Below are positions 34,130-46,800 of a stretch of 64,000 nt of DNA, one piece after another. Source of the DNA: Rhizophagus clarus (taxonomy: Eukaryota; Glomeromycota; Glomeromycetes; Glomerales; Glomeraceae). A program made the position numbers and the translations under genes. The stretch covers positions 620,001 through 684,000 of the forward strand of contig BLAL01000178.1 in the NCBI GenBank assembly GCA_015698045.1, given 5' to 3'. Below the pieces are notes generated by a model, which saw only the letters and a list, made by a program, of their open reading frames with translations, ran no database searches and was not told the DNA's origin. The first letter of the stretch is position 1, and the number at the start of each line of letters is the position of its first letter.

Positions 34130-35913
34130 CCGTATTCTTCCGTTTTTAAGCACCACCTTTTTAGGGGAAAATTTTTGCGAAAGTTTAGGGTGGTGCTTAA
34201 AATCGGAAGTTTTTTTTTTACACTTTTTTTGCGCTTTTAGTCATATTCGTATTAGTCATTTTTAACCCCTTTACATAATACTGTCGTTAAAAAAAAAAAA
34301 ATTTATTACGGTACTTTATTTAAAAAAAAGAAAATTTAAAAATTTTTTTTTAAAAAGAGTTTTAAATCTCTCATAAAAATTTTTTTCATTCGCACTTCAG
34401 ATTTTTTACCGAAACATTTTTTTTTTATAATTATGATGATCCATTTTACCCCTTATTTTTTTTTTCACACGCGATGCCAAAAGTTCAAAGGTCATCATAT
34501 TCTGCAAGTGAGAAGCTTAAAATTTTGTTATATGTGAAAGAACGTGGACAAAGAGCAGCTGCGCGGAATTTTTCTATTGATCACTCAATGATTTCACGTT
34601 GGGAAAAACATGAAGACAAACTCAAGTCAGCAAATGGGAAAAATCGACGCGTTGGTGCAGGAAGAAAACCACAATATCCCGAAGCTGAAGCTAGTTTAAA
34701 AACATGGGTTATAGAATTTCGAAAGGATGGTATTGCTGTAACTCCTAAAATGGTTAAAATTTATATGAAAGAAATTTTGATAAAAGAGTTTGCTCATATT
34801 TATTTGAATAGTGAAAATTTTCTTGCCTCTGATCGTTGGTTTTATGGTTTTCTTAAACGGAGTGGATTTTCATTGCGACGTAAAACAAAAATCGGCCAAA
34901 AACTCCCTGCTCAACTTAGTGAAAAACTCCTGGAGTTTCAGCGGTTTATTATTAAAAAACGAAAACAATTTGAATATGAACTTTGCGAAATTGGCAATAT
35001 GGATGAAACACCAGTTTATTTTGACATGGTTGGGAATTTAACTATTGAAAATCGTGGCGTTAAATCTGTGCAGGTTCGGACAACTGGAAATGAAAAAAAC
35101 CGGTTTACATGTGTTCTTACAGTTCTTGCTGATGGTACGAAGTTACCACCAATTGTCATCTTTAAAGGTAAACAAATGCCAAAAAATTTACCTTCCGGAA
35201 TTATTGTAATGATGCATCCAAAAGGATGGATGGATGAATTTGGAATGAAAACCTGGTTCAATAAGGTTTGGAAAAAAAGACCAGGAGGAAATGAAATTAA
35301 TAAACGAAAATCTTTTCTTGTTATGGATAGTTTTGAAGGTCACAAAACAGATGCTATAAAAAATATTGCACGTAGTGAAAACACTGATTTAGCAATCATT
35401 CCTGGTGGTCTTACTTCTATTGTTCAACCACTTGATGTTTGTCTTAACAAACCATTTAAGGATAAACTTCGTGAAAAGTAGAACATTTGGATGAGTTCAG
35501 GTCAATTTTCTTATACTAAAGGTGGAAATTTAAAAAAACCTGGGTATGATATTATTTGTAAATGGATACTTGAAGTTTGGGCAGAAATTCCAAGAGAAAT
35601 GATTGTAAAATCATTTAAAAAATGTGGTATTAGTAATGCAATGGATGGGTCAGAAGATGATTTGTTTGGACAAGATGAAAGGGAGGAAGAAATTGATGAA
35701 AATGAGAGGGAAATTGTAGATATAGATAGTGATTCAGCTGATGAATTAGAAGAATTGTAAAATGATGCATCATAAAAATAAAATTTATTTTGAATAAAAT
35801 ATAAAAAAAATTTTCAAATTTGGGGTGGTGCTTATTTTTGTTTTTCAAGTTTTTTTGACAAAAGTCGGGGTGGTGCTTAAATTCGGGTGGTGCTTAAAAA
35901 CGGAAGAATACGG
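34130..35913 (+). mobile_element. 1.78 kb pogo/Tigger-type transposon nested in the Plavaka gene
   Basis: Ends are inverted repeats of at least 28 bp starting CCGTATTCTTCCGTTTTTAA, flanked by TA on both sides (34128-34129 and 35914-35915), the Tc1/mariner target duplication. Five copies of GGTGGTGCTTA, in both orientations, lie in the outer 100 bp. Removing the element plus one TA leaves ACA-TAC-TCG in the frame of the Plavaka transposase. Confidence 0.93.
34474..35760 (+). pseudogene. Pogo/Tigger transposase with one in-frame stop
   Basis: DDE transposase with CENP-B/Psq-type DNA-binding helices (RAAARNFSIDHSMISRWEKH near residues 27-46, then a second HTH with DRWFYGFLKRSGFSLRRKT near 120-138). 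Candidate catalytic acids are Asp177 (GNMDETP), Asp285 (LVMDSFEGH) and Asp321 (QPLDVCLNKPF), with 35 residues between the last two. The frame runs 335 codons to a TAG at 35479-35481 and continues in the same frame to 35760 through WM...W.EI....I.KSFKKCGISNAMDGSEDD, the usual family ending. A single stop separates it from a full transposase of about 428 aa. Confidence 0.88.
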
Positions 35914-38391
35914 TACTCGTTATCTATCGATGCTGAAGATTTTTGTGGGACCACACTAGATGATGCAATAAGAGACAAAACACATCCACCTAACACTGAA
36001 TGGCCGAACGACATTTATCGTGAATTCATGGAAATTGTTATGGAATATCAATTATCTAATTCTTGCGGTGATAGGATAATTAAGTTAATCAATAAAAGCA
36101 GACAAGAGGCCGAAAAAAACCCATTACCAATAAATACTAAGGAAGGTCGTAGATTTCTTGATGTTAACAAATTTCCTTATATGAAATTCAAAAAAGTCCT
36201 TATCACGAAATTCCAGGATAAAGATTATTCTTTTTATTATCAACCGATAATTCATGGAATTAAAGTTCTGCTTCTTCAATCTGAAATGAATGAAGAATTT
36301 GTTTTTAAGTATAAAAATCACAATACATTGATTAAGACTTATGGTGAACAATTCGAAAGTAATTGGTGGTATATCACGGAAAATAAAATTCCTGTCGATA
36401 ACAAATTATTATTGATAATAATCTACGCCGATTCCACAACTTGTGATCATCTGGGCAAAACTTCTGAACATCCTATATATATTTCACTCGGAAATATACC
36501 AAATTGGCAGCGAAATAAACCTAACGCTAAAGTACTTGTTGGTTATTTGCCAAAATTGAAAGCAAAAGATAATACTACAAGGAATTCTGAGTCTTTCCGA
36601 AGATTACAGAGACTCGTTTTTCAGAGATGTCTCCGAATATTATTATCGCCGATAATGAATCAAAATGACATGTATTTAGTTGTTCAAAATAAAATACATC
36701 CATTTACACCAAAATTATCGGTTATCCTTGCTGATATGGCGGAAGCAGGAGCATTTACCGCAACATATCTTCCATCAACTTCTAAACGACCATGTTATTA
36801 TTGCTTGATAAATAACGAAGATCTTAATAATATGGCATTATCTCATATTGATTTACGAACTCCAGAAAAGATGAAACTAGCTATTAGTGAGAATCAAGCA
36901 AGTGAATTTTCGATTCATAAGGAGTTTAATTATTTTTGGGATTTTGACGATTTTAATATTTATGAGGCGACTGCTCCAGATCGTATGCATTTACTCGACC
37001 TTGGAGTAACAAAGTATCTCATAGAATTTACTCGTGAATTGTTACACCGAAAGGTCAGCAATAGAGCAGTAAAAGATATGGACCACAGATTGTGCGCAAT
37101 CCCACGATATCCAGGCTTAATAATATTAAAAAACGGATTGGAAAATATATCTAAATTTACTGCCAATGATTATCGTAATATAATGAAAGTGATTATTTTC
37201 ATTATAGATAATTTATACGATGATTATAAAGAAGGTGGAATACCATGTAAGAGACTGTGCAACATTTTTCATAAATATTTGGTAATGTATATGAAGTTGC
37301 GTCAGGAGTCATTTACGGATACCGAGTTAACAGAATTAGAGGTAAATATCGATTATTAATTCTAAACCAAATCTTTAATTAGTATTTAATTTCAGTTTTT
37401 TAAAAATTTATTACTACTATTACTAGACGTTAATAACTGAATTCTGTCAAGAATTTGTAACGATATTTGCCGAATATTCTCCAAGTCGTTGTAAAATACC
37501 TAAACTTCACGTGCTTCGTTATCATGTAATTCCGTCAATTCGACTTTATGGTTCGATGAATGGGATGTCAACAGAAACATATGAAACTTTGCATAAGAAG
37601 AGCGTTAAAACTCCATATCGAATGACAAATAAAAGAAATTATGTTCCACAAATGTTAACTACGGTAATGTTATATAATCTGTTTCATCATAATCTATTTT
37701 AATCGATTAATTTAAATTTGATATGATAGGTGCGACGTCAATATTTAGCCTTGAAACAAAAAAAACCTACGATAAGGAGATCTAGTGGATTTCGAAATCT
37801 TTTATGGGAGTTCAAATTTACTGAAATTGAAACAACAGTTTCTAAAATAAAACAAGACACCGATATCCATCATCTGTATAAAGAAGGGTTTGATAACCTT
37901 CATGCAGGTTTTGAAGAGTTTTTGACAGAAAATGAGTTAGAATATGATTATGAATCTGGGCATTTTAAAATATATTCTAGTGTAGCTGTTGAATCAACTG
38001 ATATTATCCGAACAGCAGGAACCTTTTATGGTAATGAATGGTTCAGTGATGTAGTAGTCTCTTCCGAAGAAACTGCGTGGTATGGAAAGGTATGATATGC
38101 TTAAAATTTTTTATTAAGATTTTTGTCATGATGACATGTTATTAACTGAATTAAATTTAGGCACTTTTATTATTGGAATTTTCTGCAAAAGGTTTAAAAG
38201 AGCCAGTAAATCTTGCTTTGTTACGATGGTATGAAGAAGTACAAGAAGAAGAGATCATATACGACTGTCCAAGATTATGGCTAACTGATCAATATACATG
38301 TGTTTACTTAGATTCGGTTGATATGTCAGTTCACATTATACCAAGAAATAACTGTGAAAATGAATATTTTGTTAATACGTATATTTTTTAA

Positions 38392-39171
38392 GGTGTAAAA
38401 TAAAATTAGATTAATATTCTTAGTATTCATTTGTATATGAGTGCGTTTTATGATTTATTAATGAAACAATAAATAATGGATTTAACTTGATTATTTTTAA
38501 TAATTGTCAATATCGCAAATCATCGTTGAGATTATTTTCAATAACTGTCAATATCGCAAATTATCAGTGCGATTATTTTCGATAACTGTCAATATCGCAA
38601 ATTATCAGTGCGATTATTTTCGATAATTGTCAATATCGCAAATCATCGTTGAGATTATTTTCGATAATTGTCAATATCGCAAATCATCGTTGAGATTATT
38701 TTCGATAACTGTCAATATCGCAAATTATCAGTGCGATTATTTTCGATAACTGTCAATATCGCAAATTATCAGTGCGATTATTTTCGATAATTGTCAATAT
38801 CGCAAATCATCGTTGAGATTATTTTCGATAATTGTCAATAACGCAAATCATCGTTGAGATTATTTTCGATAATTGTCAATATCGCAAATTATTAGTGCGA
38901 TTATTTTCGATAACTGTCGACATCGCAAATTATCAGTGCGATTATTTTCGATAATTGCCAACATCGCAAATCATCGTCGAGATTATTTTCGATAATTGTC
39001 AATATCGCAAATTATCAGTACGATTATTTTAGAAAAAGTTAAATATCGTTGTATAATTGTGAGATAATTATCGAATATTATCACATTATGTTGACCATCG
39101 ATTTATAAATACGATATTTATCGATAAAGTGATAATTATCGATGTATATCTTCTGAAAAAATTTCCTGATG
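38392..39171. repeat. Subterminal array, 41 bp period, right end of Plavaka copy 1
   Basis: From about 38488 to 39032 there are about 13 direct copies of a 41 bp unit with core TTGTCAATATCGCAAAT and two alternating variants (ATCATCGTTGAGATT and TATCAGTGCGATT). It is followed by ATCGATA-rich sequence and the terminal inverted repeat. There are no unique spacers, so it is not a CRISPR array. Likely transposase or host-factor binding sites. Confidence 0.85.
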
Positions 39172-39938
39172 TTATTAGACTCATGTATTCCTTTATTTGC
39201 AATTTGTTTTGATGAGTCAAATTGTCATGAATACTTTTGTAAAGATGTAAGATTAATCAAAAATAAGCCATCTTTTAATTTATGATTATAAGATTAATAT
39301 GACTTAAGAGATATACAGTTGGCTCCAGTCACTACTTTGGAGGATTCAACCTGTTTATTGGAAGAAGATTTATCGCTCTTGGATGAAAATTGTTTAAAAG
39401 AATGAAAGGATAGTGTAAGTGGCAGCACTAAGATAGTTTTATGTTATTTTACTTTTGCTTGCTAGCAATTCTTCAGGATAATATGTCTTAGATTGCGAAG
39501 TAACTAATAAGCAAATAAGATCTATCTTGTTCTTTAAATTTTGAATAATTATAAGTTGTTATTAATTAAAAATTGACTAAATACGCCATTGGAGAAAAGT
39601 AAAACTATTGTTATATCTTCTAGGATATTGGTAATAATAACCTAAAACTTCTTGCATTATTTTCTTTCTGATAAGTTCTAGGAGGCAGAGAATCAGCAGA
39701 TAGGTAGAGATTTGAAGGATATCATCCAGTCATCATTATTATAAGCCTTAAGGCAGTTATGGTTAGGGATCAGTTAAATCCTTGTAGTTAAGTATTTCTT
39801 TTGCATTTTTGTGCTGACTGATACCACTTTACCCTACTTATTAAGTTCTGCAAGAAGTTTATAGTTTGTCCATTTGGCCAGGATATTGTAAACCACTAGG
39901 TCTACCATGAGACTTTGTTTTATTATGACTGGCTTATA

Positions 39939-40104
39939 GATGCCACCCAAATTTAAAATAATTTGGGATTATGGCAGCCTAAATATACAAATCCAAATTA
40001 ATTTACAAATTACATATATAAATTTTGTAATTTGTACATTTGGGATTTGGGAATTATGGCTGTCAATTAATTTGGGATTTACTTAAAATAATTTGGATGG
40101 CATC
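39939..40104. mobile_element. 166 bp foldback MITE with TA target duplication
   Basis: Left end GATGCCACCCAAATT and right end GGATGGCATC are inverted copies (one mismatch), flanked by TA on both sides (39937-39938 and 40105-40106). The inner sequence is also palindromic (ATTTGGGATTATGGC against GCCATAATTCCCAAAT). No coding capacity. Fits a Tc1/mariner-type MITE. Confidence 0.75.
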
Positions 40105-40866
40105 TATAATCTGGCTGATAGCCTGTAATAATTAGTCTATTGTCTCCTATACTGATTTTTGCTTTAGATTTTTTAGTTGTCAATGTCATAGTAGTATTAT
40201 CACTTGTACTAAAGTATTTGGATAAGAAAGAGGAGCCTGATATTGTAAACTCTGGCAGTGTCATTTTATAGCTATCAGTATAAAATCAGATGATGTAATC
40301 GAAAAGAGTGAATTACTGTTTTTCTTTAGAAAAGTACTTTTTTCTGCAGCCTTCTCTTATTTCTTTCTGATTCTTGATCAAAATTAGTTTTCAGTTAGTG
40401 TTTTGTTTAGTAGAATTTAAGAGGATAGTATTAGATTACGTAACTAAAGTTACTGTTGATTAGTACTTATTGTCTATTTCTACATCTACTGTATATTAGG
40501 TAAATTAGCAGCGTTATCAATAAATTTAAATTTTCCTTTTATTTGTCACATCCTTCAAATCTGATTGATGTTTTTTGTTGATCTCATCTATCTTTGTTCC
40601 ATATCACGTGCAACTTTGTTAAGCATTAGAAAAATAATAGTGTCCAAAAAAGCTATAAAAAAAAAATAACAAAATGTAACTACTATATTAGCTGCAATTA
40701 TTTGTTATGTAGAGGCTTTAAACTTGACTTTAGTAAGACTTATATCAGTTTGGCAGTCAGGAAGATATTTCTATAACTCAGCTGCTGTAGGCATGGTCAC
40801 AGTTATATCTTTGCAAAACTGAGGCATAGTAGTTAATAGTTTTCATAAAAAACCTATTACTTGCAT

Positions 40867-41302
40867 GTTTAAACTATACATGAAACTGAAATTGGTTAAC
40901 TTTAATCCTTGAAACGGTCGAAATAGTCAAAATGATTTTAACCTGGACCCCTTTAAAAGTCAAAATAGCTGAAATATATCATAGTCATATGATTTTTATA
41001 GTAAACAATAATATTAAAATTCAAAGTTAACAATCTATGCATCTAATAATCTGAATTTTATAATCTTTATATGGTCAGATTCAGCTCATCAAGAGGATTC
41101 TAATGATATGTGTTGCATATTTATAGCATCAATATTGAAGGAGTTATTCACGTTTAAAATTTGATATTAAATTATAATTATAAAAATCACATGACTATGA
41201 CGTAATTTTGGCTATTTCAACTTTAATTTTGACTTTTGACCTTCTAAAGTTGAAATATTTTGACTTTTGGATTTTAATTTTGACTTCATGTATAGTTTAA
41301 AC
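40867..41302. mobile_element. 436 bp MITE with long (about 130 bp) imperfect inverted repeats
   Basis: GTTTAAACTATACATGAA at 40867 reappears inverted ending at 41302. The arms continue with repeated AGTCAAAAT units and end inside with CATAGTCATRTGATTTTTATA on each side. The GTTTAAAC terminus is itself a palindrome. No ORF is present. Superfamily not assigned. Confidence 0.7.
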
Positions 41303-41999
41303 AAGAAGTTAACTTATTTTTAACTGTTTGTATATATGTAAAATTTATTTTCATAATAAAAAATGGGTGTTTCTTAATGGAAAATAAAACAAAATTATGA
41401 AGAAATAAAAATATTCTTTTTTGAAAAAATTAGGCTGAATGATCAGTGAAATAACTTTGGTTTTATATATTATAAATTTACAAAATAATTTATTATAATT
41501 AAATATTTTTGTATTATATATTTACATATTAGATATTTTTATTATAAAGTGGTATTACAGATAAATATTTGAGTAAAAAATAAATTTTATATCTATATTA
41601 CTGCATTAAATAATAGACTTTTATATGCCTAGTAATTGCAAACTTAAATTTATTGTTTAAATTATTGCAAATAAAGCAATATTGTATTCTATTTTATTTT
41701 TATATTATTCAATATGCAATCTATAATTTTCATATTTTTCTATTGTAAATAAGTAATAATGAATTTTATGATTAAGCAAATATAAAAATTATAATTATTA
41801 ATTTCTTTAAAATTATTTTAAAATTTCAAGTATATGAAATATTCTAAAATGAATTTAATAATTAATTTTTTATTTGAATTTTATCATTAAATTAATTTAA
41901 TCGAGATTCTTTTCTATTTCATGCAATTTACAATACAACAAAAAATAATTTTTTTATTTTTTTTTTAAAAACTATATATAGTGAAACAAATATAACTTC

Positions 42000-43575
42000 A
42001 GAATACATAGTCAACACACAGTCAGAAGACTTTAACGCTACATTAGAACAAGTTCAACGAGCTATAATAATGAATGGCTTCTTTGAGACTTTTGACGTTC
42101 TTTTAGAATAAAACAACTTTAAGTGAGCACTTAAACATTCTTCACTATTTGCCAAGGACGTGAGCAAGGAGGAGTACCAGTGCAATTTAGGACATTTTGT
42201 TACAGATATAGTGAAAGAATGACTTAATAAGTTAGTGAACAAACGGAAATATAGCAAGAACCTTCTCTATATTCTCTTTAAAGTCACTTTTCTTGTATAC
42301 GAAGATGCCTTCAAGACTGTTGCAGCTTTGTATAAAAATAGTGAATTATTTAAGAATATACTGAATGACTCATATGATCCTAACCATTTATCAGATAAAT
42401 TTATGGATATAGAAATATCTACAAATAAAGAATACCAATCACAATCCAGTGCTGCATCAACAAGTACCAATCAGAATGAAGATGGAACATCACAGAAGCA
42501 AAATAAACAAAAGGCTAAGGTTATGCAACAAGTTATTCCTGATATACCTGCATTAAATCGTGTATCTGTTGTAATACCTCACCTACAAGTTATATCCCAG
42601 TCTGCCTCCAATTCCTCTTTAAAATCTAGTACTCAGTCTTTTATACCAAAGGCAAAGAAGAAGAAAACTGAAAAATCATCTAAGGATCTAGGTGATGATG
42701 CTGCACAAATTTTAACTGGCTATCGTCCTAATCCAAGTTTAGGTCAATACGTTCATAATATCCTTATTTATGATATTCCTGCCAAGTGGAAAAATATTAT
42801 AATTTTAGATTATCTAAAGGCTTAGGATAATATAATCTCTGTGATAGTTAAGAAGCAAAAGAAGTATAAAACTGTACGATGTAAATTAGAGATTATACAT
42901 GAATTCAGTACTTGGAAACATGATCGCCTTTGGATAGCTTCCCTTGGATCTGTAATCATCTAATGATTTCCTGCTTCTTGATCTCTTAAAGAACGTAAAA
43001 AAAAAGAAAAATTCCAGGCTGTTGTTGAAGATCTCTCAGAATCTTTAACAGCTGACATCTTGGCAGTTAAAGAATACCTAACAAATTCTATTAACCCTTT
43101 ATACATTAAAGCTTTTAAAGAAGTTAAAAATCCAAATGGTACATGCAAGATGATTGCCTACTTTGAAAGTTGGGAGGATTTACAAAATATCATTAGTAAG
43201 GAATGATTTTTAATAGAATAAAACTCAGTTGGTATCACTATACCATGCCATCTTTTATTACGCGAAAGAAGAGTAGTCAGCAGTCTGAATCAGGATCTAC
43301 CTTCTAAATGTACTAATGTTAGCTCAGGATCCAAGTCAGGTACTCCTGTGACTGGATCTAATCAGGTCTTCATAGGGAGTCTGTTGAAGAATTCATCCTA
43401 ATCTTCATCTAGAGATAAAACTGGAAGGAAGAACAAGAAAAGTCAGAAGACGAAGAACAAGAGTACAGGCACTTCCTTTTAAAGAAGCTATCAAAATGAC
43501 AATTGCATGCTGAGATTGTAGAACTGAAGACAGTTTTGATGGATTTTATTAGGAAACAGTCCCAGGATTAATAAT
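42000..43575 (+). pseudogene. Degraded ORF1 of a non-LTR retrotransposon
   Basis: The longest open piece is 42235-42825. Beyond it, frames continue with stops through ISVIVKKQKKYKTVRCKLEI, WIASLGS, a Lys/Glu-rich segment, PNGTCKMIAYFESWEDLQ (a nucleotide differs at places), then a Ser-rich basic tail with TGSNQ and KNKKSQKTKNK. The order (VHNILIYDIPAKWKN, RRM-like strand, basic Ser-rich tail) is what I know of gag-like ORF1 proteins of fungal LINE elements. No reverse transcriptase follows before the Plavaka end at 43738. Assignment rests on recognition, not on a search. Confidence 0.45.
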
Positions 43576-43889
43576 AATTAGTAGGATTTTTATTTTGTTT
43601 CTCTAAATGAAATAGAATTTTTCCTTTTTTGTTTGCCTTTTCCTTTATATTCTTTTACATGTTTTTAGTTTTAATTGTTCAGATAGCTGATAAGACTAGC
43701 CTTTGGGTTGGGAGTATGCTTTCAATTATTTGTACTGCATCAGGAAATTTTATAAGGCGAAAAATTGCGTAAGTTTACAATTTTGTAAGTTTACGAAAGT
43801 TTATGGTATAATATTTTGAAAAATTTCAAAATATTACATAAGTTTACAATTTCGTAAGATTTATGTGATATTACGGTCAAAATATTATG

Positions 43890-44450
43890 CAAGTTTTCAA
43901 TATCGTAAGATTTATGCAATATTACGATCAAAATATTCTGCAAATTTATGAAACTGTAAACCTGCGTAATATTACGATTGAAATATTTTGAAAATTTACG
44001 AGACTGTAAACCTGCGTAATATTACGGTTAAAATATTTTGAAAATTTATGAGACTGTAAACCTGTGTAATATTACGGTTGAAATATTTTGAAAATTTATG
44101 AAACTGTAAACCTGCGTAATATTACGATTGAAATATTTTAAAAATTTACGAGACTGTAAACCTGCATAATATTACGGTTAAAATATTTCAAAAATTTACG
44201 AGACTGTAAACCTGTGTAATATTACGGTTAAAATATTTCGAAAATTTACAAGACTGTAAACTTACGTAATATTACGGTTAAAATATTTCAAAAATTTACG
44301 AGACTGTAAACTTGCGTAATATTACAGTTAAAATATTTTAAAAATTTACGAGATTGTAAACCTGCGTAATATTACGATTAAAATATTTTGAAAATTTACG
44401 AGACTGTAAACCTGCGTAATATTATAGTTAAAATATTTTGAAAATTTAAT
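43890..44450. repeat. Subterminal array, 50 bp period, left end of Plavaka copy 2
   Basis: About ten direct copies of a 50 bp unit with the core GAGACTGTAAACCTGCGTAA followed by TATTACGGTTAAAATATTT. Variation is mostly C/T and G/A. Shorter related motifs (TTACGAAATATT) recur at the opposite end, 56340-56730. Confidence 0.85.
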
Positions 44451-46584
44451 ATTACTATTCGATCGTTAAAGTTGCGTATGCAGTAGAATGTATACAAGGG
44501 GCATGTGATACTATTGAATAATCAAAAATAATATAAACACCTTTTCTTTTATATAAACACCTTTTTTTCAAGTTTGGGAAAACAAATTTATTTTTATTTA
44601 CGAATTTTTTATTATTTACAATTTTTATGTTAAAATTAAAGTAAATTCTAATTTTTATTATAACTTAATAAAAAAATACATATTTGATACTTGTTCGCTA
44701 CTATTTTATAAAATAGTACCCAGGCTGTACAGTGTAGACGCCAGTATCAGTCACAGCCCAAAAAAAATGTGAGTCTCCAGCCGATATTTAGTACGGACTG
44801 GACCTAGCTACTCACTTAATAAATAATAAAAAAATAAAAATAATTATTTTCTACGATACGTAAGTAAGTTTCTCCTTCTCCTACAATCATCACGCATGAT
44901 TAAAATTGATCAAATTTATCAAATTTAAAATATGAACGTAAATATTAATTATAAATTTTATTATAGTATAATTATCTGGCCTCTCCCAAAATCTCGTTCT
45001 AAATTCACGATAATATTTTTGGCCAGTACACGTTCACAGCCGCCACCCAGGGTTATTATTACGATAAAGAACATAGTTCTAAATATCAAAATCAGTTGAA
45101 TATTCGATAAATACATTTAATTTATATGAATGTAATTTTATTTATTTACTTACAAAGTAATCCCTGACGAGGTTCCTCCACTTTTGGCTGCACTGTTGCC
45201 CAGAAACCCTCGTTCAAAATATTCTATTTATTTTGATTTAATTAAATAGATTGGTTAATTTGAATTTAAATTTTTTCTTAAAGAAATTATAGATATTAGT
45301 CATATGAACCTATTGGCAACAGAGTCCCAAAAATCATAGCGGCTTCTACTATTAATATTGTGGTAAGCGCGGTTTCTGTCTCAACGTATGTCAACAAGTT
45401 CATCCATCATAGCACAGTTTCAATGAACGTTATAGTGGAAATGACGTGAATGTGTATGGCGAGGCATTATTAGTTTAGATTTGATTTTTATAATTTGATT
45501 TTGGGATGAGTAAAAATTTGAAAGAAAGTCGTAAAATGGCATTTTAAATAAAATTTGAACAATACCTCTTTGGTTTAAATTTATTTTTCGTTTCAATTAA
45601 AATTTAATTTATTACACTTTTCATCATTAAACATATTAATTAAATCTCATGCGGATATGGATTATCTAAATATAAATATCATAATTAAATCAAAAAATAA
45701 AAAAAATCTTAGTTTGATTTCAGTTTCATTTCAATTAAAAATAATTGAAAATCATGTACATGTTTAATTGTTTTAAGGATAGAGGGATCGACATAGCTAA
45801 TCATATGGCTAAAAAAAAAAATCATATTTTTTTTTACTTCGCTATAAGAAAATTCACTCAATATTTTATGAAAAACTGTTTAAAAGTATTCTTTAGAAAG
45901 CTAGAGTTTCTGTCTTTCAAATAAACTTTAGTAAAGTATAATACAAATAAGGCTTATAACAAAATATTACACTATGAAGTAGTCATTAAGTTGCGAATCT
46001 CCTATGGTAAGTTGCGAATCACCTAGAGAACATATCTTCAAATTAACTTTAAACTTATGAAACCTTACAAGTTAATAGTATAATAAAAAAGAATATTTAT
46101 GTCAAAAAATCATTGTGCATTTACTTATTCAAATAAAATTTTTTATTAATACTATTTTATTTTTTTATTATTAGTCATATTTGATTTTAAAAGTCTAAAT
46201 ACATTCAAAAAGACTAATAGCAAATGGTTAAACACTTTAATAAATAAATGAAGCGCATGTTTATACTCTTTTTAAATGTGTATTTGACAAAATTCATATG
46301 GTAATTTGCGAGAAATCATAAATTTTGCTCATTTTAGGTCACGTGACGATCTACATTTTTTAGTCTAAAATCATATATATGTTGTGACGTAGATACACTC
46401 TACCCTTAAATATAAATATCAATATATCATATTTAAAAATAAAACAATTTATTATTAGCACATTCTATTGAATTTTAAATATTTCGCATACATTTCTTAA
46501 AAAAATTAATTTTTTTTAATCAATTTAATTAAAAATAATTATATTCTGATTAAATATTTTGCGTACATTTCTTAAAAAAATCAT
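44451..46584. other. Noncoding interior of Plavaka copy 2, left side
   Basis: About 2.1 kb with no supportable ORF. It includes a GC-richer stretch around 44710-45210 (CCAGGCTGTACAG, CACAGCCGCCACCCAGGG) that I cannot assign, and otherwise AT-rich sequence. CACGTG occurs near 46342. Confidence 0.4.
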
Positions 46585-46800
46585 AAAAAAAATCTTGTAC
46601 ATCGTACATGCAATTACTAAATATCATCCCTTTGTGATAAATAAAAATTACGCAACACAAATTCAACACAAATTCAACACAAATTTAACAAATTTAATGA
46701 AATTTGGCCAAAATTAATAATTTTTTACCAGAATTATCAACACAAATTGAACACAAATTTCAATCACGATTTATTTATATTACACCCACATTATTAATAA
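46585..46800. repeat. Inner inverted repeat of Plavaka copy 2, left arm
   Basis: This stretch (with repeated AACACAAATTCAACACAAAT and TTTGGCCAAAATTAA) is the imperfect reverse complement of 55050-55280, over roughly 200 bp. The two arms bracket both genes of the element, far inside its outer ends. Confidence 0.75.

Larger units (their letters stand above)
33726..38391 (+). pseudogene. Plavaka transposase gene, split by a nested pogo element
   Basis: Coding segments 33726-34129 and 35916-37341, then 37427-37663, 37730-38089 and 38161-38391. Ignoring the pogo element and one TA copy, the phases give 885 codons plus stop. The N terminus is a C2H2 finger (YKCSYC...HISDKH) with one in-frame TGA at codon 20, at a place where related sequences would have Arg (a CGA to TGA change fits). 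An acidic tract follows, then the Plavaka/CACTA transposase core with LLIIIYADSTTCDHLG, ISLGNIPNWQRNKPNAK, LVGYLPKL, ILADMAEAGAFTATY, CYYC and APDRMHLLDLGVTKY. The C terminus has GSMNGMSTETYETLHK. It cuts and pastes the element in the nucleus. It is currently broken by the pogo insertion between Thr133 and the next codon. Confidence 0.85.
29876..39171 (+). mobile_element. 9.3 kb Plavaka-type (CACTA superfamily) DNA transposon, copy 1
   Basis: The termini are inverted copies beginning CATCAGGAAATTTTTT (left 29876, right end 39171), flanked by TT on both sides (29874-29875 and 39172-39173), consistent with a 2 bp target duplication. Inside are subterminal repeat arrays on both sides, a plus-strand Plavaka transposase gene and a divergent minus-strand companion gene. 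A pogo element (34130-35913) and a hAT-type MITE (30654-31128) are nested in it. The second Plavaka element in the window has the same end motif. Autonomous in design, but the transposase gene is interrupted by the pogo element and one stop codon. Confidence 0.85.
39174..42000. other. Region between the two Plavaka elements
   Basis: No intact gene. Two foldback elements (39939-40104 and 40867-41302, listed separately) lie in otherwise AT-rich sequence. Confidence 0.5.

Noticed and set aside
35887..35915. Start codon for the second Plavaka segment at 35887
   Set aside because: These codons are the terminal repeat of the nested pogo element; the true frame comes from upstream at 34129.
38488..39032. 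CRISPR-like array
   Set aside because: The 41 bp units are continuous direct repeats without unique spacers, in eukaryotic DNA, at a transposon end.
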